A stretch of 64,000 nucleotides of DNA. It comes from Janthinobacterium sp. J1-1 (lineage in GTDB: Bacteria; Pseudomonadota; Gammaproteobacteria; Burkholderiales; Burkholderiaceae_D). Numbering within the stretch: position 1 is the first letter of the stretch; the number at the start of each line of letters is the position of its first letter. Below the pieces are notes generated by a model. It had not been told where the DNA came from, made no database searches, and was given only the letters and a program-made list of their open reading frames with translations. Location of the stretch: positions 6,651,145-6,715,144 of the forward strand of contig NZ_CP132339.1 in assembly GCF_030944405.1 (NCBI RefSeq). Direction: 5' to 3'. Shown here one piece after another: positions 17,798 to 27,098 of the stretch. The position numbers and the translations under genes are program-made.

Positions 17798-19285
17798 TTA
17801 CGGTTTTACAACAGTTGCCTTACGATTACTATTTGCGATCAAGGCTTCAAAACGGGTGAACCGGGCATCGAGCGCCTTCAGCAGACGTTGCTTGTCCGCA
17901 TCAGCCAGGAAGGAATACCGCAGGCTGTTATATGACAGCTTTTTGATTTCCGCATAATCGGTCTTGTACTGGCTGGCAAACAGCACATATTCATTCGACA
18001 AGGTATTGCGCGACACGCCCGCGTCATCGGTGGAGATGACGAAGGGCACGCCATACTTGCGGTACAGGGTGACCGGATGGGCCTGGCCTTTGATACCAAG
18101 AATGTAATCATTGCTGGTCAGGTTCACTTCCACGGGTATATTGCGTTCACGCATCTTCTGCATGGTCGCCAGCGCATTGTGCTCATAGGCGATATCCATG
18201 CCGTGACCGATACGGTCCGCACCGGCCACGTCGATGGCTTCGGCGATATGGAATGCCATGCCTTCCGGCGGCACCATGCCCAGCGCCAGCTCACCGGCGT
18301 GCAGGGCGATCTTGACGTTCGGATATTTTGCTTTGAGGAACTTGAACATTTCCATGTGCAGGCTGTAATCGCGCATGGACACATTCACGCTTTCCTGGCC
18401 CACGATGTTCACGCCCACCAGCAGCGGATTCAGGCTGGCTGCCTTGAACGCGGCCACCATCGAGGAAAACACTTGCGATGGCGACAGGAAACGCAGCACA
18501 TACGCCTGGTAACGCATGGTGAAATTGGCGTCGTCGATGCCGGCGCTGCTGGCATTGACGTTGTCGTTATAGGCGGTGATGCTTTTCTGGAAGCTGGCAT
18601 CCTGCTCAAGGCTCTGCGTCCAGTTGGCCAGCACGGCTTGCAACGCTGCCGGCGGCAAGCCCGGCGCCAGCACCTGCTGGTCGAACTGCGCATTCTGCAC
18701 GAACGGCGACAGTTCGAAAATCGTCTCGATGTAGCTGAGGTTTTCCGCGATGGCGCGCTGCTTCAGGGTTTTCAAGCCATCGGCCGTATTGCTCGACGCG
18801 ACGGGGCCGAAGTAGCCGAAGGTGTCAAAGAAGGTACGGTCCGGCGGCGTCTGGATGGCGCCGTGGTTATAGAAATCCTTGGTCGACCAGCGCTGCAGCA
18901 GCTCCGCATACAGGCCCGCATCGGCAAACACTTCCGTGGACGACAGGCAGCCACGCTGCGCGGGCGGCTTGGCGCGCTCGGCCGCCACGACGTCCTTGTT
19001 GCTTTCGATGCGGTAGGTCGTGTTGTTGACGCAATAGTTTTCCTTGTCGACCCAATCGAGAAATTGCTCGGCGTAAATGGCGCCTGAGTAATGATGATGC
19101 AAATCGCCGCCCTTGGGCATCATGGAAAAGAACAGGCTCAACTCGGCCGTCTTCGGCTGCGCGCCCGACACCAGGGTGGCAAAATGGCGCGCGGTGGCCG
19201 CTTCGTTGGAAGACGGGGCGGCATGCGCCGTTCCGGTCAGTGCCAGCGCGGCGCCAAGCGCCAGGCCAGTGAGTTTCTTGTGCAT
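17798..19285 (-). CDS. Exported adenosine deaminase-like protein (ADGF/CECR1-like)
   Basis: Deaminates adenosine (or deoxyadenosine) to inosine outside the cytoplasm. The signal peptide MHKKLTGLALGAALALTGTAHA precedes an amidohydrolase barrel. Zinc and catalytic segments are GDLHHHYSGA near residue 60 (HxH), IALHAGE, RIGHGMD and VISTDDAGVSRNTL. At 495 residues it is much longer than cytosolic Add (about 330) and has an N-terminal extension with Cys pairs, as in secreted growth-factor-type deaminases. It follows guanine deaminase by 43 bases on the same strand, so it may be the last gene of the purine catabolic operon. Confidence 0.88.
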   Translation of the reverse strand: MHKKLTGLALGAALALTGTAHAAPSSNEAATARHFATLVSGAQPKTAELSLFFSMMPKGGDLHHHYSGAIYAEQFLDWVDKENYCVNNTTYRIESNKDVVAAERAKPPAQRGCLSSTEVFADAGLYAELLQRWSTKDFYNHGAIQTPPDRTFFDTFGYFGPVASSNTADGLKTLKQRAIAENLSYIETIFELSPFVQNAQFDQQVLAPGLPPAALQAVLANWTQSLEQDASFQKSITAYNDNVNASSAGIDDANFTMRYQAYVLRFLSPSQVFSSMVAAFKAASLNPLLVGVNIVGQESVNVSMRDYSLHMEMFKFLKAKYPNVKIALHAGELALGMVPPEGMAFHIAEAIDVAGADRIGHGMDIAYEHNALATMQKMRERNIPVEVNLTSNDYILGIKGQAHPVTLYRKYGVPFVISTDDAGVSRNTLSNEYVLFASQYKTDYAEIKKLSYNSLRYSFLADADKQRLLKALDARFTRFEALIANSNRKATVVKP

Positions 19286-19328
19286 TCGCGTTCTCGCTCA
19301 GGATAATTCGTATGGAACAACGGGTAGG

Positions 19329-20645
19329 TCAGCCCTGCCCCCGCACATGCACGCATTGCCCGCCTGAATAGGTGGCAGCCACGGCACGGTCGTCGCCCAG
19401 CAGCGCGAAGGCAAACAGCAATTCCTCCAGGCTTTGACAGCCAGCCGTGCGGCGCGCCAGCAGCGGCGTCGATTGCTTGTCGAGCACGATGAAGTCCGCT
19501 TCCGTGCCTGCAGCGAAATTGCCCAGCGTGCCTTCCAGCTGCATGGCCCGTGCAGCACCCAGGGTCGCCAGGTAAAACATGCGCAAGGCGGGCAGATAGC
19601 TGCCTTTCAAGCGTGCTACTTTATAGGCTTCGTTCATGGTTTGCAACATCGAGAACGAGGTGCCGCCGCCCACATCGGTGGCCAGCGACAGCAGCACTTT
19701 CGCCGCATCGGCCCGCTCGAAATCGAACAGGCCGCTGCCGAGGAACAAGTTGGAGGTGGGACAAATGGCGGCCGCCGAGGACGTTTCCGCCATGCGCGCG
19801 CGGTCGCGCTCGTCGAGCCAGATGCAATGGCCGAACATGGCGCGCGGGCGCAGCATGCCGTAGTGGTCATACACGTCGAGGTAGCTGCGCGCCTGCGGAT
19901 GCAGTTCGCGCACCCAGCGGCATTCATCCTCGTTTTCCGACACGTGCGTCTGCAGATAGGTGTCCGGATAGGCGCGCGCCAGTTCGCCCGCCAGGTGCAT
20001 CTGTTCGTTGGTGGAAGTGGGCACGAAACGGGGCGTGATCGCGTACAGCGAACGGCCCTGCTTGTGCCAGCGCCGTATCAGTTCTTCGCTTTCACGCGCC
20101 CCCGACTCGGCCGTGTCGCGCAGGAAATCGGGGCAGTTACGGTCCATCATCACCTTGCCGGCCACCATGCGCAGGCCGCGCTCTTCGCTGGCGCCAAAGA
20201 AGGCGTCGACCGATTGCGGGTGCACGCTGCCATACACCATCGCGGTGGTGGTACCGCAACGCAGCAGTTCGTCGAGGAAAAACTCGGCCACATTGCGCGC
20301 ATGTACCGGATCTTCGAACGCGCGCTCGGTCGGGAAGGTATATGTTTCCAGCCATGGCAGCAGGCCCGGCGCGGGCGAGGCGATCATTTCCGTCTGTGGA
20401 AAATGCAAGTGGGTGTCGATAAAGCCAGGAACAATCAGCTTGCCACGATAGTCGATGACCTCGGTACCTGCCGGCAAGCCAGGCAACAATTGATCGTATT
20501 CGCCGGCGGCAAGCACCTTGCCGTCGGCCACGACCAGCAAGCCGTCCGTGTGAAACGCGTGCGCATCCTCGCTGAAGGCGGGATCGGCGTGGAAGTGCAG
20601 CAAGCTGGCACGGTAAGCTTGCACTGAAACAGGAACGATCGGCAT
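19329..20645 (-). CDS. guaD: Guanine deaminase
   Basis: Converts guanine to xanthine, feeding xanthine dehydrogenase. The 438-residue amidohydrolase shows the family zinc site GFIDTHLHFPQTEM near residue 77, LQTHVSENEDE, GHCIWLD, and the Asp-containing LATDVGGGTSFSML. Length is normal for GuaD (about 430-440). Its ATG lies about 10 bases past the xdhC stop, so it is cotranscribed with the xanthine dehydrogenase genes. Confidence 0.95.
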   Translation of the reverse strand: MPIVPVSVQAYRASLLHFHADPAFSEDAHAFHTDGLLVVADGKVLAAGEYDQLLPGLPAGTEVIDYRGKLIVPGFIDTHLHFPQTEMIASPAPGLLPWLETYTFPTERAFEDPVHARNVAEFFLDELLRCGTTTAMVYGSVHPQSVDAFFGASEERGLRMVAGKVMMDRNCPDFLRDTAESGARESEELIRRWHKQGRSLYAITPRFVPTSTNEQMHLAGELARAYPDTYLQTHVSENEDECRWVRELHPQARSYLDVYDHYGMLRPRAMFGHCIWLDERDRARMAETSSAAAICPTSNLFLGSGLFDFERADAAKVLLSLATDVGGGTSFSMLQTMNEAYKVARLKGSYLPALRMFYLATLGAARAMQLEGTLGNFAAGTEADFIVLDKQSTPLLARRTAGCQSLEELLFAFALLGDDRAVAATYSGGQCVHVRGQG

Positions 20646-20654
20646 GACTTCTTT

Positions 20655-21722
20655 CTATGACTGGTGAACCGCGGCGCGTGACTTGCGGCGCGGTGGCGTG
20701 CTGGCAGAAACCAGCCGCAGCGGCGTGGCCAGCGCCGCTTCAGCGGCTTGCTCCCACACCATTAATAATTGACAGGCCACCGAGGCGGCGATCACGGCCG
20801 GCGCCTTGTTGCGGATGCCGGGCATGCCGATAGGGCAGACCATGGCGGCAATCTTTTCATCCGGCACGCCCTTCGCCTGCAAGCGGTGTTCGAACTGCTT
20901 GCGTTTCGTGTGCGAGCCGATCAGGCCGAACCAGCCTGCATCCTCGCGCGCCATGATCGCTTCCGTCAGGCGCTGGTCCAGCGCGTGGCTGTGCGTCATG
21001 ACCAGGAAACTGCCACTGGCCGGCGCCATGGCGACAAATTCTTCCGGCGCATCGGTGGCGGCAATGCGTACATTATCGGGCAATTGCGCGGGGAACATGT
21101 CCTCGCGCTCATCGACCCAGGTGATATTGCACGGCAAATGGGCCAGCGCACGCACAATGGCCGCGCCCACATGGCCGGCGCCAAACAAGGTCAGGTGCGC
21201 TCGTGGCGCCAGGCAAGGGTCGACCAGCCAGCGCCGGCCGTCGCTACCCTGCGCCACATGCGTGCCGCGCTCGCGCGAAAAGGTATCGGGCGCCTGGCCG
21301 GCGGTGCCGCCGAGCCATGCGCCATCGGCATCGAACAGGCTTGATGCCGGCTCGCCATCGAGCGCGATCACGCGCCAGCTGTCTTGCTGGCGACGTTCGC
21401 GCAATGCCTGCAGCATGGCGTTGAGAGTCCCATCAACCGGCTCGAACGCCAGGTGGACCACGCCGCCGCAACACTGGCCCAGACTGGGGCCCAGCGCAAA
21501 GCGTTCCAGTTTTGCCCGAGTGGCGCCGGTCGCCAGCATGGTCTTGGCGATTTCCACCGCGCGCAATTCCAGGTGGCCGCCGCCGATGGTGTCCAGTTGC
21601 CCCTCATTGGTGACGCGCATCCTGGCGCCCGCCTCGCGCGGACCCGAGCCTTCCACCAGCGCCACCGTCACCAGTACCGAAGGAACATCATCATGCGGCA
21701 GTGCCGTCAGCCAGTCGCTCAT
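20655..21722 (-). CDS. xdhC: Xanthine dehydrogenase accessory protein XdhC
   Basis: Binds molybdenum cofactor, supports its sulfuration and inserts it into XdhB. The 355-residue protein has the N-terminal XdhC/CoxI domain with SLGQCCGGVVHL, whose Cys pair is conserved in XdhC, and a C-terminal Rossmann domain with LFGAGHVGAAIVRAL near residue 180. Its ATG is 3 bases past the xdhB stop, indicating tight coupling. Confidence 0.94.
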   Translation of the reverse strand: MSDWLTALPHDDVPSVLVTVALVEGSGPREAGARMRVTNEGQLDTIGGGHLELRAVEIAKTMLATGATRAKLERFALGPSLGQCCGGVVHLAFEPVDGTLNAMLQALRERRQQDSWRVIALDGEPASSLFDADGAWLGGTAGQAPDTFSRERGTHVAQGSDGRRWLVDPCLAPRAHLTLFGAGHVGAAIVRALAHLPCNITWVDEREDMFPAQLPDNVRIAATDAPEEFVAMAPASGSFLVMTHSHALDQRLTEAIMAREDAGWFGLIGSHTKRKQFEHRLQAKGVPDEKIAAMVCPIGMPGIRNKAPAVIAASVACQLLMVWEQAAEAALATPLRLVSASTPPRRKSRAAVHQS

Positions 21723-21725
21723 CTG

Positions 21726-24080
21726 TTACTCCTGTACGGCCACGGTGGACGCGGCTTGCACCGCCATCACGGCCTTGAGGATTTCCTCGCTGGTGGCCGG
21801 CGCATTCAACGGTGGCTGCACGGCATGGCCGCCGACGCTGGAAATGGCGTCGCGGATCGCAAAGAACACGGAAAACGGCAGCAGCAGCGGCGGCTCGCCG
21901 ACGGCTTTCGAGCGGTGGATGCTGTCTTCCACATTGCGGTTCTGGAACAGATTGACACGAAAATCTTCCGGGCAATCGGAAATGCCGGGGATTTTATAGG
22001 TCGACGGCGCATGCGTCATCAGCTTGCCCGCGCCATTCCACCACAGCTCTTCCGTTGTCAGCCAGCCCATGCCCTGGATAAACGCGCCTTCCACCTGGCC
22101 GATATCGATGGCCGGATTGAGCGACTGGCCGGCATCGTATAAAGCGTCGGCGCGCAGCAGCTTCCATTCGCCGGTCAGCGTATCGACCACCACTTCGGCC
22201 ACCGCCGCGCCATAGGCGTAGTAGGAAAACGGGTGGCCGGTCATGGTCTTGGCGTCCCAGTGCAGGCCGGGCGTGGCATAGAAACCATCGGACCACAGCT
22301 GCACGCGGGCCAGGTAGGCTTTTTGCACCAGTTCAGGAAACGGCAGCACATGGCCGTTGACGTGGATATTGTTGTCGAAAAAGCGCACGTCCGCCGCCGC
22401 GCCGCCATACAGTTTGACGGCGTAGTCGCTCATCCGTTCGCGGATCTGGCGCGCCGCATCCTGCGCCGCCTTGCCGTTCAGGTCGGCGCCGGTGGAGGCC
22501 GCCGTGGCCGAGGTATTGGCGACCTTGCTGGTATCGGTGGCGGTGGCCCGCACCCGTTCCAGGTCCAGGCCCAGCTCATGCGCCACCACCTGCATCACCT
22601 TGGTATTGATGCCCTGCCCCATTTCCGTGCCGCCGTGGTTGACGAGCACCGAGCCGTCGACATACACGTGCACCAGGGCGCCGGCCTGGTTCAGATGGCT
22701 GACATTGAAGGCGATGCCGAATTTCAATGGCGTGAATGCCAGGCCTTTTTTCAGCACCGGGCTGGACTCGTTGTACGCGTCGATGGCAAAACGGCGCGCG
22801 CGGTAGTCGCTGGTCTGCTCGAGCTCGGCCACCAGTTCATGGATCACATTGTCGACGATCACCTGGCCATACGGCGTGACATTGCGCCCTTCGCTGCCGT
22901 CGCGGCCATAGAAATTGAGCAGGCGAATATCCAATGCATCGCGCCGCAGATGGCGCGCGATTTCATCGATCACATACTCGATGGCGATCGCGCCCTGCGG
23001 CCCGCCAAAACCCCGGAACGCCGTGTTCGACTGGGTATTGGTCTTGCCGCAGGCGGCACGGATATCGACGTCGGACAAATAATAGGTATTGTCGAAATGG
23101 CAGACGGCGCGCGTGGCGACCGGGCCGGAGAGATCCGCCGAATAGCCGGCGCGCGAGGTCATGTCGACTTTGGCGGCAAGGATCTTGCCGGTCTCGTCAT
23201 AGCCCACTTCGTATTCATAATAAAAGCAATGGCGCTTGCCCGTGACCAGCATGTCGTCGTCGCGGTCGGCGCGCAGTTTGACGGGGCGTTTCAGTTTCGC
23301 CGCCGCAATCGACGCGGCCGCCGCCCACAGCGCCGACTGGGATTCCTTGCCGCCAAAGCCGCCGCCCATGCGCCGGCATTCGACCGTGATGTTATGCGAA
23401 TGCACGCCCAGCGCATGCGCCACCACGTGCTGCATTTCGCTCGGGTGCTGGGTCGAGCACAGCACCAGCATGCCCTGCGCTTCCTTCGGGATCGCGTAGG
23501 AAATCTGGCCTTCCAGATAAAACTGCTCCTGCCCGCCCACATAGAGCTGGCCCCTGACCACATGCGGTGCGTTTTCAAATGCGGCCTGGCAGTCGCCGCG
23601 CGCCAGCCGCATCGGCGGCAGCACATATGACTGCGCCGCCTTCGCCGCCTGCGGCGTCATAATCGCCGGCAATTCTTCATACGTCACCTGCGCCAGACGG
23701 GCGGCGCGGCGCGCATGGTCATGCGTATCGGCCACCACGATAAAGATCGGCTGGCCCACGTATTGCACCAGCTCGGCCGCCAGGATGGGGTCGTCATGGA
23801 TGATGGGGCCGCAATCGTTGGTGCCGGGAATATCTTGCGCCGTGAACACGGCGGTCACGCCGGCGCTGGCGCGCACTTTCGATAAATCCATGGCGCTGAT
23901 GCGCGCATGCGGTTTTTGCGACAGGCCCAAGGCCGCGTGCAAGGTGCCCTGCAGTTCGGCAATATCGTCGGTATAGGTCGCCTGCCCCAGCACATGCAGT
24001 TGTGCCGATTCATGCGGACTCGATTTGCCGACGGCGGCCCAGGCGGCCGCTTGCAGTTCAGGCGTGACAGGATGGTTCAT
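21726..24080 (-). CDS. xdhB: Xanthine dehydrogenase, molybdopterin-binding subunit
   Basis: Large catalytic subunit that hydroxylates hypoxanthine and xanthine to urate. The 784 residues show the aldehyde oxidase/xanthine dehydrogenase a/b hammerhead near the N-terminus, GGGFGGKE, TAFRGFGGPQ (substrate-site Arg), HGGTEMGQGINTK (Moco contact) and KAVGEPPLLLP near the C-terminus, which contains the catalytic Glu. Together with XdhA and XdhC it gives the Rhodobacter-type split enzyme. Confidence 0.96.
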   Translation of the reverse strand: MNHPVTPELQAAAWAAVGKSSPHESAQLHVLGQATYTDDIAELQGTLHAALGLSQKPHARISAMDLSKVRASAGVTAVFTAQDIPGTNDCGPIIHDDPILAAELVQYVGQPIFIVVADTHDHARRAARLAQVTYEELPAIMTPQAAKAAQSYVLPPMRLARGDCQAAFENAPHVVRGQLYVGGQEQFYLEGQISYAIPKEAQGMLVLCSTQHPSEMQHVVAHALGVHSHNITVECRRMGGGFGGKESQSALWAAAASIAAAKLKRPVKLRADRDDDMLVTGKRHCFYYEYEVGYDETGKILAAKVDMTSRAGYSADLSGPVATRAVCHFDNTYYLSDVDIRAACGKTNTQSNTAFRGFGGPQGAIAIEYVIDEIARHLRRDALDIRLLNFYGRDGSEGRNVTPYGQVIVDNVIHELVAELEQTSDYRARRFAIDAYNESSPVLKKGLAFTPLKFGIAFNVSHLNQAGALVHVYVDGSVLVNHGGTEMGQGINTKVMQVVAHELGLDLERVRATATDTSKVANTSATAASTGADLNGKAAQDAARQIRERMSDYAVKLYGGAAADVRFFDNNIHVNGHVLPFPELVQKAYLARVQLWSDGFYATPGLHWDAKTMTGHPFSYYAYGAAVAEVVVDTLTGEWKLLRADALYDAGQSLNPAIDIGQVEGAFIQGMGWLTTEELWWNGAGKLMTHAPSTYKIPGISDCPEDFRVNLFQNRNVEDSIHRSKAVGEPPLLLPFSVFFAIRDAISSVGGHAVQPPLNAPATSEEILKAVMAVQAASTVAVQE

Positions 24081-24090
24081 GCTGGTCCTT

Positions 24091-25557
24091 TCAGGCGCGG
24101 CAAGCGTAGGCGTTCAATGAGGCGCGCAGCAGCGGCGCGCTGTGGCGTGTTTCCAGCCAGAAGCGGCGCAGCAGGTTTTGCGCCGTCGTCATGCGATAGC
24201 TGTTGGAGGCGCGCATGTCGGACAGCGGCGCATAGTCGTCGGCCAGCAAGCCCATGGCGATCACCAGGTTGTCCTCCGTCCACGCCTGATTGCGCAGGAA
24301 AGTTTCCGTTTGCGTGGCGCGCTGCGGCGTGGCGGCCATGCCACCGAAGGCGATACGTGCGTTGACGATGCGCTCGCCGTCGAGCTCGAAAGCAAACGCG
24401 GCGCACACGGCCGAGATATCCTGGTCAAACCGTTTTGCCAGCTTATACGTGCGGAATTTTACTTGCGCGCGCGGCAGCGGCACCCTCAGCGCTGCGACAA
24501 ATTCGTCGGGCCGCAGGTCTTTCTTTTGATAGCCCAGGTAAAAATCTTCCAGCGCCATGGTCCGCTGGCCGGCGCTACCGCGCAGCACGATCTGCGTGCC
24601 CAGCGCGATCAGCCACGGCATCGAGTCGCCGATCGGCGAGCCGTTGGCCACATTGCCGCCCAGGGTGCCGGCGTTGCGGATCGGCAAGGAGGCAAAGCGC
24701 TGCCATAGTTCCGATAATTCCTCAGGGTAATGCTCGCACAGCGCCGCATACGCGTCGTTGAGGCTGGCGCCGGCGCCGATTTCCAGCATGTCATCTTGCG
24801 GGGCGATGGTTTTCAGGGCCGCGACATTGCCCAGGTAAATGATCTCGCCCAGCTCGCGCAATTGCTTGGTGACCCACAGGCCCACATCGGTGGACCCGGC
24901 CAGCAAGGTGGCTTGTGGCTTGTCGGCACGTAATTGCGCCAGTTCGTCGACGGTGCGTGGCGCATGGAATTGCTGGCCACGGGCCGCATAGGTATGCAGA
25001 TGGTCGCGCTGCAAGCCTTGTAGTTGCAGGGCCAGCGCATCGCGGTCAAAAGTCACTTTCGGCAATTCACTCATGCGTTTGGCCGCATCGATAATCGGGC
25101 GGTACCCTGTGCATCGGCACAGATTGCCGGACAGTCCATCGTCGATCTCGCAGCGCGTGGGCGCGGCGCCGTCTTTTTTCAGATACATGCCCCACAACGA
25201 CATCACAAAGCCGGGCGTACAGAAGCCGCATTGCGAGCCGTGGCATTCCACCATCGCCTGCTGCACCGGATGCAGGGCGCCGTCCGGCTGTTGCAGATCT
25301 TCCACGGAAAACAGGGCCTTGCCGTCCAGCGTGGGCGTCAGCTGGATGCAGGCGTTCACGGTTTTCATTTCCACCTGGCCGTCGACCAGGCTGGCGACGA
25401 CGACGGTACAGGCGCCGCAATCGCCTTCGGCGCAGCCTTCCTTGGTGCCGGTGCAATGCAGGTCCTCGCGCAGATGCTGCAATACAGTCTGCGTGGGGGC
25501 GGCATCGCGTACTTCCTGCACGGCGCCACGGTAATAAAAACGAATCGGTTCTGACAT
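24091..25557 (-). CDS. xdhA: Xanthine dehydrogenase, iron-sulfur and FAD subunit
   Basis: Carries electrons from the molybdenum centre to NAD. The 488 residues hold a plant-type 2Fe-2S domain (CTGTKEGCAEGDCGACTV), an alpha-helical second 2Fe-2S domain (QCGFCTPG and NLCRCTGYRPI), then an FAD domain (LLAGSTDVGLWVTK, NAGTLGGNVANGSPIGDS) and a C-terminal FAD-associated domain. The order matches bacterial XdhA. The xdhB start is 10 bases past its stop. Confidence 0.96.
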   Translation of the reverse strand: MSEPIRFYYRGAVQEVRDAAPTQTVLQHLREDLHCTGTKEGCAEGDCGACTVVVASLVDGQVEMKTVNACIQLTPTLDGKALFSVEDLQQPDGALHPVQQAMVECHGSQCGFCTPGFVMSLWGMYLKKDGAAPTRCEIDDGLSGNLCRCTGYRPIIDAAKRMSELPKVTFDRDALALQLQGLQRDHLHTYAARGQQFHAPRTVDELAQLRADKPQATLLAGSTDVGLWVTKQLRELGEIIYLGNVAALKTIAPQDDMLEIGAGASLNDAYAALCEHYPEELSELWQRFASLPIRNAGTLGGNVANGSPIGDSMPWLIALGTQIVLRGSAGQRTMALEDFYLGYQKKDLRPDEFVAALRVPLPRAQVKFRTYKLAKRFDQDISAVCAAFAFELDGERIVNARIAFGGMAATPQRATQTETFLRNQAWTEDNLVIAMGLLADDYAPLSDMRASNSYRMTTAQNLLRRFWLETRHSAPLLRASLNAYACRA

Positions 25558-25656
25558 GCTGGCCTCGGTATAGTCCTAGTGGTACAGATTAACACCGGCA
25601 CACGGGACAACCATATGCAAAGATTGATTTCACTTATCTATCTACATCAATAAGCC

Positions 25657-26610
25657 TCAGCCGATATAGGGATGCTTGGCATGCCAATGCTCGGCGATAT
25701 CGATGCGGCGCGTGATCCACACCTGTTCATGCCCTTGTACATAGTCGAGAAAGCGCGCCAGCGCCGCCGCGCGGCCAGGCCGCCCCACCAGCCGGCAATG
25801 CAAGCCGACCGACAGCATCTTCGGCTGGTTCAGGCCGTTCGGGTCGCCCTCCGCATACAGCACGTCGAAAGCGTCCTTCAGATAATCAAAAAATTGCGTG
25901 CCCGAATTAAAACCCTGCATGGCGGCAAAGCGCATGTCGTTGGTATCGAGCGTGTACGGCACGATCAGCTGCGGCTGCACGGCCGGCGCGCCGCTCGCAT
26001 CCGTATAAGCGACCTTTTCCCAGAACGGCAGGTCGTCGCCATAATAGTCGGCGTCGTAGCGAAAGCCGCCATGTTCCACCACCAGTTTGCGCGTATTCGG
26101 CGAATCGCGCCCGGTGTACCAGCCTTGCGGGGCGGAACCGGTCAGCTCGCGGATAATCTGCACGGCTTCGCGCATATGCTCGCGCTCGCTCGCTTCATCC
26201 ATGTTCTGGTACGAAATCCAGCGCAGGCCATGGCAGGCGATCTCATGGCCCAGCTGCTGGAAGGCCGCCACGGCTTCCGGATTGCGCTTCAAGGCCATCG
26301 AGACGCCGAACACCGTCAGCGGCAACTTCCGGTCCTCGAACATGCGCAGTAGCCGCCATAGTCCCGCGCGCGAGCCGTATTCATAAATCGACTCCATGCT
26401 CAGGTGGCGCGTGGGAAACGCCGCCGCGCCGATCATTTCCGATAAAAACGTTTCCGATGCCGCATCGCCGTGCAGCACGCTGTTTTCCGCGCCCTCTTCA
26501 TAGTTGAGCACGAATTGCAGCGCGATGCGGGCCTGGCCCGGCCACTGCGGATGGGGTGGCGTGCGGCCATAGCCGATCAGGTCGCGCGGATAGTTGTCGT
26601 AAGTGCTCAT
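25657..26610 (-). CDS. puuE: PuuE-type allantoinase (polysaccharide-deacetylase fold)
   Basis: Member of the metal-independent PuuE allantoinase family, which hydrolyses allantoin to allantoate, late in purine degradation. Start chosen at 26610 (MSTYDNYPRDLIGYG); 317 residues, typical length about 310. The fold shows LQFVLNYEEGAENSVLHGD, EIACHGLRWISYQNM, GWYTGRDSPNTRKLV and SVGLHCRLVGRPGR, all conserved in PuuE. It is first in line before xdhA, with 99 bases between them. It diverges from the hydroxyisourate hydrolase gene. Confidence 0.92.
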   Translation of the reverse strand: MSTYDNYPRDLIGYGRTPPHPQWPGQARIALQFVLNYEEGAENSVLHGDAASETFLSEMIGAAAFPTRHLSMESIYEYGSRAGLWRLLRMFEDRKLPLTVFGVSMALKRNPEAVAAFQQLGHEIACHGLRWISYQNMDEASEREHMREAVQIIRELTGSAPQGWYTGRDSPNTRKLVVEHGGFRYDADYYGDDLPFWEKVAYTDASGAPAVQPQLIVPYTLDTNDMRFAAMQGFNSGTQFFDYLKDAFDVLYAEGDPNGLNQPKMLSVGLHCRLVGRPGRAAALARFLDYVQGHEQVWITRRIDIAEHWHAKHPYIG

Positions 26611-26638
26611 GCGGCTCGCCTTGGGAAGAAATGTGAAA

Positions 26639-26692
26639 TATATGCCCAATCATATAGCCAGGCGCGGTCACAGGTATATCATTTGGTCGATA
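26639..26692. promoter_or_regulatory. Candidate operators between puuE and the hydroxyisourate hydrolase gene
   Basis: In this 114-base divergent region TATATG-CCCAAT-CATATA (26639-26656) is a perfect 6-6-6 inverted repeat. Farther right, TATC-N8-GATA (26677-26692) is a second, shorter palindrome. Their position between divergent purine-catabolism genes fits joint regulation. The regulator is not identified; their sequences differ from the site at 3990-4012. Confidence 0.4.
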
Positions 26693-26724
26693 AGCACATT
26701 CACCGTTAACGTATAGGATAGCAA

Positions 26725-27078
26725 ATGGGAAAACTCAGCACGCACGTACTCGATATCGCCCACGGCCGGCCCGGCGCAGGCGTCAAGGTCGCCCTGTTTT
26801 CGGTCGCGCCGGAAGGCAAGGTCTTGCTGAAGATGGATGTGACCAACCAGGACGGCCGCTGCAGCACGCCGCTGCTGGAAGGCGACACCATGAAAGCGGG
26901 CCAGTATGAACTGGTCTTCAATGCCGGCGACTACTTTGCCGCCCAAGGCGTGCAATTGCCCTCGCCGCGCTTTATCGACCTGGTGACCCTGTCGTTCGGC
27001 ATCGCCCACACCGATGAAAACTACCATGTGCCGCTGGTGGTGTCGCCGTGGTCGTATTCGACATATCGGGGCAGTTGA
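26725..27078 (+). CDS. uraH: 5-Hydroxyisourate hydrolase (transthyretin-like)
   Basis: Hydrolyses 5-hydroxyisourate, the product of urate oxidation, to OHCU. At 117 residues it is a standard periplasm-free HIU hydrolase. The three family signatures are present: LSTHVLDIAHGRPG at the N-terminus (catalytic His), DGRCSTPL in the middle (catalytic Arg), and the C-terminal tetrapeptide YRGS, which distinguishes enzymes from transthyretins. Urate oxidase and OHCU decarboxylase, the flanking steps, are not encoded in this window. Confidence 0.95.
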   Translation: MGKLSTHVLDIAHGRPGAGVKVALFSVAPEGKVLLKMDVTNQDGRCSTPLLEGDTMKAGQYELVFNAGDYFAAQGVQLPSPRFIDLVTLSFGIAHTDENYHVPLVVSPWSYSTYRGS

Positions 27079-27098
27079 TTCTGCTTTGCCAGCAATGT

